In this document: piece by piece, positions 34,183 to 46,100 of the stretch | Layout: every line of letters starts with the position of its first letter | How positions within the stretch are numbered: position 1 is the first letter of the stretch | DNA from: Cubamyces lactineus | Lineage: Eukaryota > Basidiomycota > Agaricomycetes > Polyporales > Polyporaceae | Assembly: GCA_022376465.1 (NCBI GenBank) | Contig: JACDTU010000007.1 | Span: forward strand, 682,001-746,000 | Direction: 5' to 3' | DNA length: 64,000 bases | The notes under the pieces: generated by a model | What the model was told of the DNA's origin: nothing | Databases searched by the model: none | What the model saw: the letters and a program-made list of their open reading frames with translations, nothing else | Program-made: the position numbers and the translations under genes

Positions 34183-34710
34183 ATGGTCGTTCCTCAGGTC
34201 AACTCGAATCTCCGCTCATTGGCTACTCCTGCGTTTCAACCACGGGCATGGCTCCACCTTCTCCCTTCCGACCTAGTTGTTTGCGCGAAGGCCCGCCTAT
34301 TCATCAACATCTTCGAGACCAAGGTGTTCAAGCCGTCAGAGGCTTTCTTCCTCCTCTATACCGAGGGCTCCGACTCGGGCAGGGACCTCCTCGAGGGCCT
34401 CGACGCGCTGCAAGCGGCCCTCCCCCCGAGCGGACTCGCGGTGGGTGGGCGGCAATGGACCAACGCGGATAGCGCTGTTGCGCCCTTCCTGATCCGCATG
34501 GACATGATGTTGAAGCACGGCATCGGTCGGTACCCGCAGTCGGAGGGCCTGGAGGTCCGCAAGGCGTGGCAAGGGCAACGACTTGCCCGGTTGACCAAGT
34601 ATATCGCAGACATCAAAGAGTCTCCTGTTTATAGGGAGGTCTGGAACGAGGTGAACCTGCACTTGGCCAGGATCTGGGGTATTAGCACTCACAGCGCTGC
34701 AGGAGACTAG
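34183..34710 (+). pseudogene. 5'-truncated glutathione S-transferase (C-terminal domain only)
   Basis: The frame encodes a GST C-terminal helical domain: AKARLFINIFETKVFKPSEA, LLEGLDALQAALPPSGLAVG, the N-capping-type WTNADSAVAPFLIRMD, then RYPQSEGLEVRKAWQGQRLA and a conserved end SPVYREVWNEVNLHLARIW. In fungal omega/Ure2-like GSTs an N-terminal thioredoxin fold of about 80-100 residues binds glutathione. Here it is absent, and the residues before AKARLF are unrelated. The remaining frame has no stops, so loss may be recent, or a remote first exon has been missed. It ends 283 bases from the convergent aminopeptidase. An enzyme lacking the glutathione site should be inactive as a transferase. 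Confidence 0.65.
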
Positions 34711-34992
34711 CTTAGAGCTGCTCAGACGACACCCTCTGCTCACGCAACGCAACTCGATCAACCCCCCTTGCATTTGGTGGAGACCCATGCGTATCGAGGA
34801 TTAGAAGCGGCGAAAGTGGTGGGATCGAGAGAACATGTACAAGCAGACCTCCTTATTCGTTGATTGCCAGTCCGCCGCGTATGCTAAATCACCCAAATCC
34901 ATGTGTGTACATGTGATATACCTATCGTACAACGACGACAACTCCTTGACACGTCGCATACCTACACTTCATATTCCCGGCTGCTCGTTAGA

Positions 34993-37900
34993 CTACCCCT
35001 GATGTTCCTCCAACCACGCCCTGAGCTCAGCGGTATCACGCTATATGAACGGATTAGCGATGCTATGGCGCACACGCTGCTGCAAGGTCGGAGAACCCCG
35101 TGGCTTACACCAATCCATTTAGCGTGCATCTTGATCTCGTCCAAAGATTTATGCAAGGGCAGTTCGTATTTCGCCGTGTTCTTGCCCTACAGAAGGGGTC
35201 CCGTCAAAATTTATATGGGGACGTCCAAGTGCACGTCGTATACCTTGAAGAATTCGGTCAACTTCTCGTGGTCCGCATAGGAAGTCAAGGATGCGAAGGC
35301 CGTCTTGACATATACGATTAGCTCAAGGCCATACACTTGATATTGCGATGAGCTGTTGGCACTCACCTCGATCAAGTAGTTGAAGATGAACATTCCTGCA
35401 AAGCGGTGCTCGAGCTATCCTCCCCCATACATAGTCAGCCTCGACCTTGAGTCTCCTAGCTAGCACCAGGCGCATACACGTCGTTACGCACCTCGTCGAA
35501 ATGCTGCATAACTTGCTCCGCAAGGAACCGCCGCATCTTCACATTTGACCGCAGGCCGCGCAGGTAATAGAGCACGTCCTGCGCGCGCGCGTCCTGCGTC
35601 GCAAAGCTGAATGTGTTCTTAGCGAGGCTTAGGTCTCGCGTCTCGCCCAACGCGGACATTGCACTGATCCCTTCCGCCGGGTTGCTCGGCTTTTCGGCGA
35701 TGCCCTTCACAAAGGCCCACGCTTCTTTGCCACCTTTCTGCACGCCCTGGAGACGATAACGAAGGGAAGGTGATCAGGGAGGGAGAGTCAAGCGGGGTTG
35801 CATAAGCGATTACATACGATCCGGTATGTGATCCCGCACAGTTCGCTGATGATCCGCGACCGATCCTTCGTCTTTCGGAAGTGTTCAAAACGGCCATACA
35901 ATTGGTCGACAATCCTGTGGCGGAGCCGTGTTGAGCAGTGATGCCTCATGCACAAGGTAGCCGCGTCGCATACCAAGGGACCTCAGCTTCGGCAGCCTGC
36001 TCGATAGCTCTGACTCTCAGCTGGCGATCATCCGGACTGTCTTTGCTGGAGGGATCGAACCCCATCTTCTTGACGATAGTGGCAAAGAGTTTCTGTCGAT
36101 GCCAGTCAGCGGACCCAGGGCGAACACAGGACTGCCTGCAGCAACGTACGCCTCTATAGGCGTTGAGCAACTTCGTGATCTCGACGTCCTCCCACCAGGT
36201 CCAAGTGAGGAACGTCAGGCTTGCAGCGATCGAGTCCACAACGAGGTCTGTTACGAGAATAAACATGACGCCGGAATACCCCGATCAGTATTGACGGCCA
36301 GATTGAAAGAAAGGGACGTGCGACGCACACTCCTCCGAGGCGCGTAGCCCGTCAAGGAGTGCGAGCGCGCCGCGGACGGGGGCATAGCCCGCACTTGTCA
36401 GCGCGAAGGCGTCGCGGATGAGGCCAATTCTGTCTTGCAACGAGAATCCGAGGTTCGGCGAGGTTACCTGCTTCCCCAACTTCTCCAGCCTCTGGTCCTC
36501 GTACTTCACGGCATCTGTTGCACGCGAACACTAAGCTCGCAAGGCGCTACTGGGATCTGTGTGCACGAGCTTACAGAAGCCGCTCGTCCCAGCGTTCAGT
36601 TTGAAAGGCTTGTTGACGTCGAGGGCGATGAATCTCGTCCGCTCCTCGAGCAGACTGATGGAGTCGATTTTCGTGGATCCATTCGCGTCGACCGTCAGTA
36701 TGTGGAGCGGAACGGTCCTAATGAGGTGTTTACGTTAGCCGGGCTGGCTGCATCGGCGCGATACGTAGCAGTATGGGAACGAACCAGATCGTCTCGTTGT
36801 CCTTTGGATCTGTCACAGGACCCGTTTCGAGGAACCGATCCTGGCGAATGGAGATGCCGTTCGCCTTCTCGGCGACGGTGATCACAGGATACCCCATCTA
36901 CGAAGATGTTTAGAAAGCATCGATATATCGCAACAAGATGCGTCACTCGCCTTTTTGACCCAATTATCCATCATCTTCGGGATGTCCAGATCTGTACCAC
37001 GCGGTTGTCAGCGCCCGGAAGTATACATCCGTATAGACGGTGCGGAAGTCGTCACGTACGCGTCGCAGCCTGGATTCCGTCCCATAGGTCCTTTGTCACG
37101 GTATTCTTGAACTTGTGTTTGTTGAGATAGATTGAAACGCCCTTGAGGAACTTCTCTTCCCCTACATAGTCCGCTAACATCCGCAGGACTAGGCATGTGG
37201 TTAAGTCAAACCATGAGTCAAAGACGAATCACGCCTTTAACTCGCCTGAAGCGGCCTTGCAGTAAGACAGGTCATCGAAGATCTGAACAATCTTGTCTGG
37301 ATCCGGACACTCGACTTCGATAGGGTGCGATGAACGTTTCGCATCGAGGTATCGCGCGGGGTAGAAGTTCGAGCTCAGGAAGCGTGCGTCGAGCTGCCAG
37401 CTGCGGAAGACTCTACAGGAGTTTCAGCTCCAGTAGCGACGTCGTAACGACCGGGAGAGGTACCTGTCTGGACAGAATACTCGTGAGAGGTAGAGAAAAC
37501 ATTGGTGTGACCAATGCAATTACCTAGAACGATCTTCTCCCCGACCTGATAGTAACACGTTGGTATAGACAGACAATCCTACGTAACCTCTGCTTACCAG
37601 TGTGGCGAAGCCTGCCTTGTGTCAGCAGAGAAGACAATGTTCAAGTAGCCACGACGTGGAGCTAACCTTCATTCAGGTACAAGTAATCCCACCACTCCAT
37701 AGTTGTAATGTCTCCGAACCTAAGAACCCAGTATTAGAGCGCGCGAGACAGCCTCCATTTTGGCACCTGAGACTCACCACATATGCGCAACTTCATGGCT
37801 GACTAGTGAGCCGACGTACTGTTGCAGGCGGAGATTGTTGGCTTCGGGGTCGTACAAGAAGGCGGAGGTTCTCCCGACGATGAGCCCCTTGAGATGTAGG

Positions 37901-39194
37901 ATTAGAATACAGAAAGTGCGTGATGGGAGTGACATAAGTCCACAATACACACCCAATTCTCCATACCGCCTATTTTTCATTGCACATTAGCAGCCCAGCG
38001 TAAATGTCATCGAAACATTGAACAAGAACGCACCAAGATCAAAATCACTTGACTATCAACGTACGCGCCTTAGTCACCACGAGGAGCGCAGTATCTAGTA
38101 TGCTTACAACGAGGAAGTCTAACTTCGGCAACGGATAGTCGAGGTCGAAAAGCTGTTCGTAAAGCGGCATGATCTTTTCCGCGAGGTCGATTGCGTACTG
38201 GCCCTGATGGATGTTGTCCTCCGTCGCTGTGTACAACATTGCGACATCGGCAGAAAACACTAGCGCACTACTCACCATAGATGCGCAAAGGCTTCCGCTG
38301 CCCGTTCCGGCTAACGTACGACCCCTCTTTGAACTTGAACGGACCGTTCGCGTAGGCAACCAGGTATGTAGACATCTGTGGACTATCGCATGAGTACATG
38401 TCAAAGACCGTAGCATGTCGACGAAAGCTAACCGGCGGGGTCGTTTCGAACCGGGTTACCTTCCATGCAGATATATCTTCTAGTGTAGCCGCCTTCCGAG
38501 AAAGCCACGAGCCTTCCTCAACGCAACCCGGAGTGTCCAGCAACTGTTCAGAGCGGACGGACATGTTGCTTATGTTTACGGTGTCTACTCGCGAGACGAG
38601 CGTGGTCGAGAAGGTGGCCTTCAACGCTGGCTCGTCCCAGCACGGAAAGGCTTTGCGAGCAGCTGTAGCCTGCACTATGATCAGTGTACGGTGGCTAGAG
38701 GAAAGGAATTGACAGCAAGGTCACCTGGAACTGTGTGAGACTGTAGACGATTGTGCCGTCTTGGCCGCCCATTGAACGGTAGTATCCGCTGAGGCTGTTT
38801 GACAAAACTCCGTTGAAGGCGATAGTCAGGCGGGCGTCCGAGCCAGCGGGTATGTGTTGAGGAAAGGTGAAGATCCCGCGTTGCGTAGCCTTGGTTATGA
38901 CTTGGCCAGACGCATACATCCCGATACTCTTATTGGTGCCATCAGCTGTGATAGTGACCCGCAGCACGACGCCGCTCAAGTTAAGGTCGAGCGTATTTAG
39001 AGTGATCGTGTTGGTTGCTTTCTCGATGTGGAGACTGAAGCAAGCAGCAGTCAGCGACAGCGGAATCGCTATATGAGTGCGACCAACTCTATGTGCACCA
39101 CTCCGTCGAACTTGGAGCTGTCCAGGTCCGTCCATACGGTCAAGTCGTAGTGCTTTGGACGTACGTCCTTGGGCAGCCGGTGCACAGATGTCAT
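34993..39194 (-). CDS. M1-family zinc aminopeptidase
   Basis: Large gene with more than 15 small exons. Start MTSVHRLPKDVRPKHYDLTV at 39194, stop at 34993. This family (yeast Aap1/Ape2, animal puromycin-sensitive aminopeptidase) trims N-terminal residues from peptides, mostly in the cytosol. The N-terminal beta domain shows FSLHIEKATNTITLNT and ARKAFPCWDEPALKATFSTT. The exopeptidase motif is GGMENWG (about 37970), and the zinc site VSHEVAHMW follows (HExxH). The C-terminal ERAP-like part includes MSALGETRDLSLAKNTFSFA, NVKMRRFLAEQVMQHFDE, LEHRFAGMFIFNYLIE, KTAFASLTSYADHEKLTEFF, NTAKYELPLHKSLDEIKM and a terminal DTAELRAWLEEHQG. No signal peptide. Exon borders in the centre are uncertain. Convergent with the GST fragment; divergent from DAD2. 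Confidence 0.88.
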
Positions 39195-40103
39195 AGCTGC
39201 TTTGACCTAGTAGACAACGGGTGAACACAGCGATCGTGGATGGATTAGAGGGAATGTGCACCTATTTAGGGGAATCTCCATAGACTCTATGGCTCCAGCC
39301 GGCTATCCGATCCGTATCGTACAATCGCCGCGCAGTTCGTTGGCATATGCATGGACCGCGGTCACCTGCGTGATGGTATATCGTACACAGTACCACACGG
39401 TTGCAGATGCTAGTGGGGCCGTTCCTGGGTTAGCTATAGTATACGAAGACGATGACAGAGCCGATGAACTGAAGGTCGGCAAGAAGCGTATATTGTGCAC
39501 GAAGGGCCTGCCCAGTTGCTGATTGAGATTTACCCACCCTTCTTTGACGTATAAGTCCTCTGGGGCTTTACAGCAGTTGAAAGGAGGACTGGTTGCGATA
39601 TCAGTATTGGGCCCGGGCTGAACGGATTCCATTCTCCGGGGCTTTTGCTTGTATGTGCGTTAGTGTGTTAGAACGTCTCCTTTCAGCACGGAGACACGAC
39701 GGTAGGCAATGCTGCATCTCAGCGTCGAGGCTGACAATATATTATGATCTCCTTTGAGTGCCTAAGAGTTGGCAGCATGAACAAGCAGCATGAAGCTGGA
39801 TATCCGATAGACAGGTTCCGGTCAAGTTCAAGAGGTACGGTTTAGTATTTTACTTGATTAGACTGAGTCAGAAGTGCTTGCTTACTATTATTTACCGGGG
39901 TTATATACTCCCGTTAAGCGCCTGCGGTTCGCAGCACGACCAGGCTCAGCCACATCAACTTGAGTCTTGGATGCACCCGCGTCGCGACGCGTCTTGCGTT
40001 TCTTACTGCGCCCCTTCAAGCTGCCCATTACGTTCTTTCGACAAGACCGGCAGTCGCGCGCCACAACCCCCCTCCGCAGTACATTCAGTATCTCACATCC
40101 ACC
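39195..40103. promoter_or_regulatory. Divergent promoter region, aminopeptidase / DAD2
   Basis: About 900 bases. A 109-codon minus-strand frame at 39303-39632 has no family features and may be only an upstream leader frame. A palindromic MCB-like site at 39978-39991 lies close to the DAD2 start. Confidence 0.45.
39978..39991. promoter_or_regulatory. Palindromic MCB-like site before DAD2
   Basis: The perfect 14-bp palindrome CGCGTCGCGACGCG overlaps the MluI cell-cycle-box core ACGCGT at 39987-39992, about 112 bases before the DAD2 ATG. MCB elements bind the MBF factor and drive G1/S transcription in fungi. Function here is inferred. Confidence 0.45.
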
Positions 40104-40617
40104 ATGCGCGCATCCATGGCAGCCTCGAGACAGTCCCAAGCCCCGGGAGCGATCGCGAGCGCCGCGGCGACCGCGAAGCTGCTCGAGAAGAAGAAAGAGT
40201 ACGAGGCCGTCGCCGCGCTCGAGCGTGCCAGTGCCCAATTCCTCAAGCGCATCGAGGACCTCGGAGAGGACTTTGACGTGATCGCGGACGCAGGCATAGG
40301 TGAGCACAATCGACCGTCTCGTTCTGGCCCCCGCTCCGTGCTGCCTCTAGAAGTGAAATGCTGAGACAGGCCTCGGGTAGTGCACGGACAGGTCCTGGAG
40401 CAGTGGCCGAACATGTTCAGAATCTTAAGCCTGTTTCGTACGTGCTCTTGCATCATTCGCGCCCTCGCTACTCTGAATCGTCTTCCTAGTGTCGCAGAGG
40501 GAACAGCACGCCGCCGAGGCGGATGAGAACGCGTCTGCACCCACATCTGGGGAACGATTGGTCCGCGTCCCTATAGAGGAGCTACGACAGGCTGAAGCAA
40601 AGTCAGAAACAGCATGA
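40104..40617 (+). CDS. DAD2: DASH/Dam1 complex subunit Dad2
   Basis: Three exons, 40104-40299, 40381-40437 and 40490-40617, give 126 residues. Dad2 is a small subunit of the fungus-specific DASH (Dam1) ring that couples kinetochores to spindle microtubules. The family core is unmistakable: LLEKKKEYEAVAALERASAQ, FLKRIEDLGEDFDVIADAG, and across the first splice GIVHGQVLEQWPNMFRILSL. The Ala/Ser-rich N-terminus and the acidic tail ending EELRQAEAKSETA are variable. An in-frame ATG at 39960 would add 48 unrelated residues and remove the likely promoter, so 40104 is preferred; 40116 is also possible. Confidence 0.94.
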
Positions 40618-41390
40618 GGCCGTGGACGGTCCGCCTCTTCTATCGATGATAATGTTCTCAATATTCCCTGGGACCTGCCCTTTATACCTTCGTTGTATCG
40701 TAGCTACTGATGTATCGTTATCGTCTGTTTTCATATCGCAAGGTGATACATCTGTGTTACAGTGTGTCGTAGTTACTAGTGCGCTCTGTCGAGAGGAGGG
40801 AGGGGAGAGCGCCGAGTGCAACAGACGGTGGTAGGACGTAAACTCAACCCACTGGCACCACGCTCAGTATTCCCCATCTGACGTACATTCCCTGAGGGCA
40901 TACTCAAGTACTCATATAGCCACGTCTCACTCACACTTGGCTTACTAGAACTAGGCTGACGTTCGCAAGCAAGACAATGACCAAGAAGCAGATACGGGAT
41001 CATATTTGGTACAACGACATATATCGTGAGAATGACACACCCACCCACAACGGGCGCATTGTGGGGAACCTATGCGGAGAGGAAGCAGTACAACGGGTGA
41101 CGGGAACTCCTAAAAGTACAGGCCGCATTGTGAGGGAAACCGAGACGCATCGAACGAGACGACCAGGACGAAGACGACATGTGTGCTACCGGTAAGGACG
41201 GGCAGTGGGGAAGGAGTGTTGTGGATGAGTGGGTCGAGCAAGAAACAGAGACAGATGATAGAGAAACAGAGAGGCGTCAGAAACTACGCCTCGAGAGAGA
41301 GCGCATGGAGAGGGGAAGGGTGGTATCCTATCAAATTCGTTCAGTATATATGCGCGTACGATAGCATAGGTGACACATACCGCTCAGTAC
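40618..41390. other. Convergent intergenic region
   Basis: About 770 bases between the 3' ends of DAD2 (+) and the glycine-rich RRM gene (-). Purine-rich from 41180 to 41330 on the + strand. No gene seen. Confidence 0.4.
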
Positions 41391-42281
41391 TTAGTACTGG
41401 GGAGCGCCGCCGTAGCCGCCGCTGCTGTAGCCACCCTGGTTGCCGCCGTAGCCACCGCCGTAGCCGCCACCCTGCTGGTAGCCGCCCTGGCCGCCGTAGC
41501 CGCCTGTGAAGACGTTGTCAGTACACTGATTCATCTCTTGGGGGCCGGCAGCGATTCGCAACCTGGACCGTAGCCACCAGCAAACGAACCTTGGGAGCCA
41601 TAGCCTCCACCGCCATAGCCACCCTGGCCACCACCGTAGCCACCGCCACCGCTGTAGCCGCCACCATAGCCTGAACACGAGTCCCGAGATGAACACCAAG
41701 TCAGACACAACAAGGGAAAGATTCTAACCTCCTCCGCCACCGCTGCCGCGGGCATTGGCGAGGTTGACCTTGATCCTGCGGCCGTCGAGCTCCTGCTCGT
41801 TGAGGCTGGAGATGGCGTTCTGGGCCTCAGCCGAAGAGCTGTAGGTGACGAAGCCGAAACCGCGAGAGCGGCCGGTGTCACGGTCGCGCATCACGATGGA
41901 CTACACATTCGCGGAGACGGAATCAGCATCGGGAACCAATCGCCAACAGTCCTCATGGTCTGCATGCAGGGAACACAGCCACAGGACACGGTAAGGAACG
42001 ATCGCGTACGTCGAGGATTTGACCATAGCCAGCGAAAGCCTATAAAGCAAAACGCGAGGGAGCGCATATACTAATCAGACACGGAACGGAACGAGAGACG
42101 CGACGGATACACCGCCGCGCGTGTAAACGAGACTGACGTTGCGCAAGCTATCATCGGTAGTGTTCCAGCTCAAGTTGCTACACGGGGACACGGAAACGAG
42201 GCATCAGTCGAGCGGTCCTGACGGCGAGGACGCCGCCTGCGAGTTCAACGAAACTGACCCAACGTATACTTTTGTAGACAT
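41391..42281 (-). CDS. Glycine-rich RNA-binding protein, single RRM
   Basis: Five or six exons. A tiny first exon encodes MSTKVYVG at 42281-42259, then after an intron [13 protein letters not shown] (together RNP2). A later exon gives [20 protein letters not shown] (RNP1 is RGFGFVTY), followed by [20 protein letters not shown] and [10 protein letters not shown]. The tail is almost all GGYGG repeats: [20 protein letters not shown], then [20 protein letters not shown] and [11 protein letters not shown], stop at 41391. This is the GRP/CIRP-like hnRNP class: RNA chaperones and splicing or stress-response factors that can phase-separate through the Gly/Tyr tail. The first intron donor GTCAGT is unusual. 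The repeat tail makes exact exon edges uncertain. Confidence 0.88.
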
Positions 42282-43104
42282 GATGATGGATTCTGGTAGT
42301 TACAGTACACCGGGGGACCTTTGCGAACCGACGAAACCGAATCGAAAACCGGGACGGAGAACTGGGACAAGCAAGCACAGAGGCGGGGGACAAGAGCGAG
42401 TTGATGATCCGCCTGTTTTCGCCTTCCTTATATACACCGTCCCCCTTTTTCAAACTCCGTAACTCAAAACCTGCGGGATCTTTGCGGCGCATTTTCACAC
42501 CGCTCTAGCCCCTCGCAGCCAATCGGCACCCCAGATCAGCCGAGGGTGGAAATCTAGAACCGCTCCGCAAGAGGAGTCGAGGGTCCACATCTGGCCACCG
42601 TGGCGGCTTCTTGGCCACATCCGCCAAACCTTGTAAGACAGCCCCCTCTTTGGCAGGGAAGCAGGGAGACAAGACGGCGGCGCGCCCATAACACCGAGCG
42701 CGCGACCACAACCCCCGAATGCATGACAGCGAGTACTACGTATCGTTCCATTTTCCAGCCGAAGTTGAGAAACAAGGATCAGACAAGGGATGCTATGCGA
42801 AACAGCGAGAAACAATTGCGCGATAGGTGGTGACCGAGACAGTGCATGGAGAGGGTGCGGAGATGGTATGTCAAATGATGTATGTGGCTGGAAGGGCGTG
42901 GATTACTACAGTATCGCCGCGCGCGTCGTGTCGTGTCGTGTCATGAATCGTGAACAGAAGTAGAGATACGGTGATGATGGGAAAAAACAACGGTGGGAGA
43001 TACGGAGGAGGGGATGAATAACAGGGTAGTCATGTGGTGCGGGCACGAGAGAGGGCAAGAGTAAAAAACAGAAAGAGATCAAACAATCTCGTCGAACTAC
43101 ATAC
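42282..43104. other. Intergenic region upstream of glycine-rich RRM gene
   Basis: About 820 bases. It holds the promoter of the RRM gene and the 3' flank of the ABC transporter. A short GTGTC pentamer run lies at 42921-42942. No coding sequence supported. Confidence 0.4.
42921..42942. repeat. Short (CGTGT)n run
   Basis: Four consecutive GTGTC-type pentamers, the same unit as the array near 8600-8675. Confidence 0.65.
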
Positions 43105-46100
43105 TCAAGACATCGTCTTCCTCTTCTCCTTCTTCTCCTTCTTGATCTTCGCACTCTTCGCCCGGCCGATGTCGCTTGACACACTCGGGTTGGGGCTATC
43201 CTTGGGCGGCGTGTCCCTGGACGAGCCTGCATCGTCCTTGTTCGAACCAGACGTATTCTCGCGCTTCAAGCCAGGGATAAAGGAGCCTGCCAGGGCCGGG
43301 ATGGACGTGCTCGAACCCTGCCGGCGCGTTGTGATCGAGATACGGCGCGCGAGGCGCTGGATACCTTGCGTCGACAACGTGCGCCTTCGCTTGCCGTCGG
43401 CCTCCGGGTCAGGCGTGCCAGTACGGGAAGGCGTATGAGCATCCTGGAACGTGACCCCGGGGCTCTGCGCACGCTCGGCCACAGAACCCTCGCGCTGGGA
43501 CGCAGTCTCCGACGAACCAGGGAATGCGATAGGGCCTGGGCTGTCAGTGGTGGGGAACGTCAAGGGGGCAGCGTCGCCAGATGGGAACGATACCGGGGCG
43601 GCGTCGTCGGAGCTCGGGAAGGCGACGGGACCAGCGGATGAGCCAGGGGTAGCCTCGCTGCTAGGTTCGGGGGCAGCTTCGCGCTCTGCAGGCACCACGG
43701 GGGCTTCTTCGGCGTCATCTGAGGAAGGGAATGCCACCGGGGCAGAAGCGCCTGCCTCAACGAGGGCACTGTCCGCGGCAGCTTCGTCCTCCTTCAGGGC
43801 CTCTTGGGCAATCTCCTCGGTGCCTACTTGAGCAACAGTCTCGAGGTCGTCAACGACAGCAGCAGGTTCAACCTCGGTGGCAGGCTCGACATCAAAGCCG
43901 GCCACGACCGCGGACTTTCGGTGAGCAGACGTGGCTTCATCAGTGCTGGACACCTGATCAGCCCACATTGCGGCGAAGACGCCGCCCTGCGCAAGAAGTT
44001 CGCTGTGCGTGCCCTGCTCGACGATGCGCCCATCCTTCAGGACAAGTATCCTGCCAAGTGCAACCGCGGTGTTAGTCAGCGGTATTAATGGCGACGTGAA
44101 AATTTCACATACAAATCAGCAGATGCGATGGTCTAGACATCGCGGGGATTCAGCGAAGCTTCTCTTATCAGATACTGTACAAGTACTCACCGAAAGTCGG
44201 TGCGCGATAGAAAGCGAGGAACGTCCTTGCACCAGGTTCTGCAATGCCTTCTGGATATCCTTCTCGGTCGACGTATCCAAAGCGCTGTCATGGAAGCCCA
44301 CGTGAACACATATTTTTCTCAGGCTGCAATTATTCGCAAACCTTGTAGCCTCGTCCAGCAGCAGAATCGGAGGGTCCTTGAGCAACGTCCGAGCGATAGC
44401 GACGCGCTGCTTCTCACCACCGCTCAACCTAATACCCCGCTCGCCGACCTTAGTGTCATAGCCGTCTGGGAAGCTCATGATACGGTCATGAATCTGAGCA
44501 GCTTTGGCAGCAGCGACAATCTCGTCCTGGGTAGCGCCGAACTTGCCATAGCTGCAGGGAAGGTCAGAAAGACCATCACTTCCACTTCATACCACCACGT
44601 GTAAACTGACCCAATGTTGTACCCGATGCTAGCGTTGAAGAGCACAGGGTCCTGAGGGACGACGCCGATAGCCTTCCTCAGGCTGGCCTGGGTGATGTCG
44701 CGAATGTCCTGGCCATCAATCATAATACGCCCGTCGCCCTCTTTCAGGTCGTAGAAACGGTAAAGCAGGCGCAAGATCGTAGACTTGCCCGCACCAGACT
44801 CGCCGACAAGTGCGACGGTCGAGCCCTTGGGGACCTTGAAGGACACACCGTCCAGAGCAGTCGTGCGGTTATCGTACGAGAAGGTGACGTTATCTTTGTA
44901 CACGCAGTCAGCTCACCGCCCACCCCGCGATGGGCATGTCCGTTCACTCACCAAACTCGATCTCGCCATTCTCCACGATGAGATCCGGGGCGTTCGGCTT
45001 GTCGTTAATCTCGGTAGGTTCGCTGAGTAGTTTGAGAAGGCGCTCCGTATCCACGAGAGATTGGTTGATCGTGCGGTAGAGGTAACCGAGCATGTTCAAG
45101 GGTCCATAGAGCTGCGCCAAGTACGTGATAAAGAACACGAACTGATGCGGCTGCGACTGGCCGCGAACAACACGCATAGCGACAATCATCGAACCGACGA
45201 GGAGACCAAGGGTCTGTGCGCCGCATCAGCAATCTGTTTCGACTGTTGTAATGAAGGCTACTCACGATGATAAAGTTCTGGACGAGGTTGAGCAAGTTGA
45301 GGGATACTAGAGGTCGAGAAAGTTAGAGTAGAGAACATTACTGCAGTAAGGCTTGCCTTACCCATGACCTTGTGCTCAAGGTTCTGGTACTGGCGGATGG
45401 CATCGCGGTAACGCTCGCCCTCGTGTTGCTCGCCATTGAAGTACTTCACCGTCTCGTAGTTCAGCAAGCAATCAGTGTGAATACCACGAATGATCACATC
45501 GCGGTCGTTCATCTGCCTCCGGAGCTTGGTGCGCCATCTGGTCAAAACGACGCTGGCAGCGACTAAAGCGAGGTCAATCAATATATGCTGATTGGAAAGC
45601 TCGCATGATGTCCGAAACTCACCGTAAGCAGCCATAACGAGGAATATGACGACAGCGAGGGTCCATTCAAAGTAAAACACGAAGAACACAAGCGCAATGG
45701 CGATGTCGAAGAAGGTAGGCAGGATGTTGAAGACCAACGTCTTTACAAGAAATGTTGGTCTATAAGCATGGGTAAGATCAGCAGAATGCGCTCGTACCTC
45801 AAAGGTGCGGTTGATGGCAGCACCGCGATCGAGGATGCGAAGAACTTCGCCTGTCTTGCGGCGAGCATGGAAAGCGAATGAAAGCTGGAGGAGATGGTCG
45901 AACGACAACTGCGACATTTCTGGGAGAATATCCCGGTCAGTGACATCACCGAAAATGGAGGGCTGCCTACACACCTCTGTCCGAATATTGCATAACCGGG
46001 ATCCAAAGTGTCTATAATCCACACGATTAGGACTACATGTATGCGCACCCGGGTCATCAAACTCACGTCGCGCAGCGCAGGGAGTCCTCCGCTTGCTTGC

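Noticed and set aside
39303..39632. 109-codon minus-strand frame upstream of the aminopeptidase
   Set aside because: Not part of the M1 N-terminus, which starts at 39194; no family features. It may be a leader frame.
43034..43831. Plus-strand frames across the ABC transporter tail
   Set aside because: Shadow frames of the repetitive minus-strand coding sequence.
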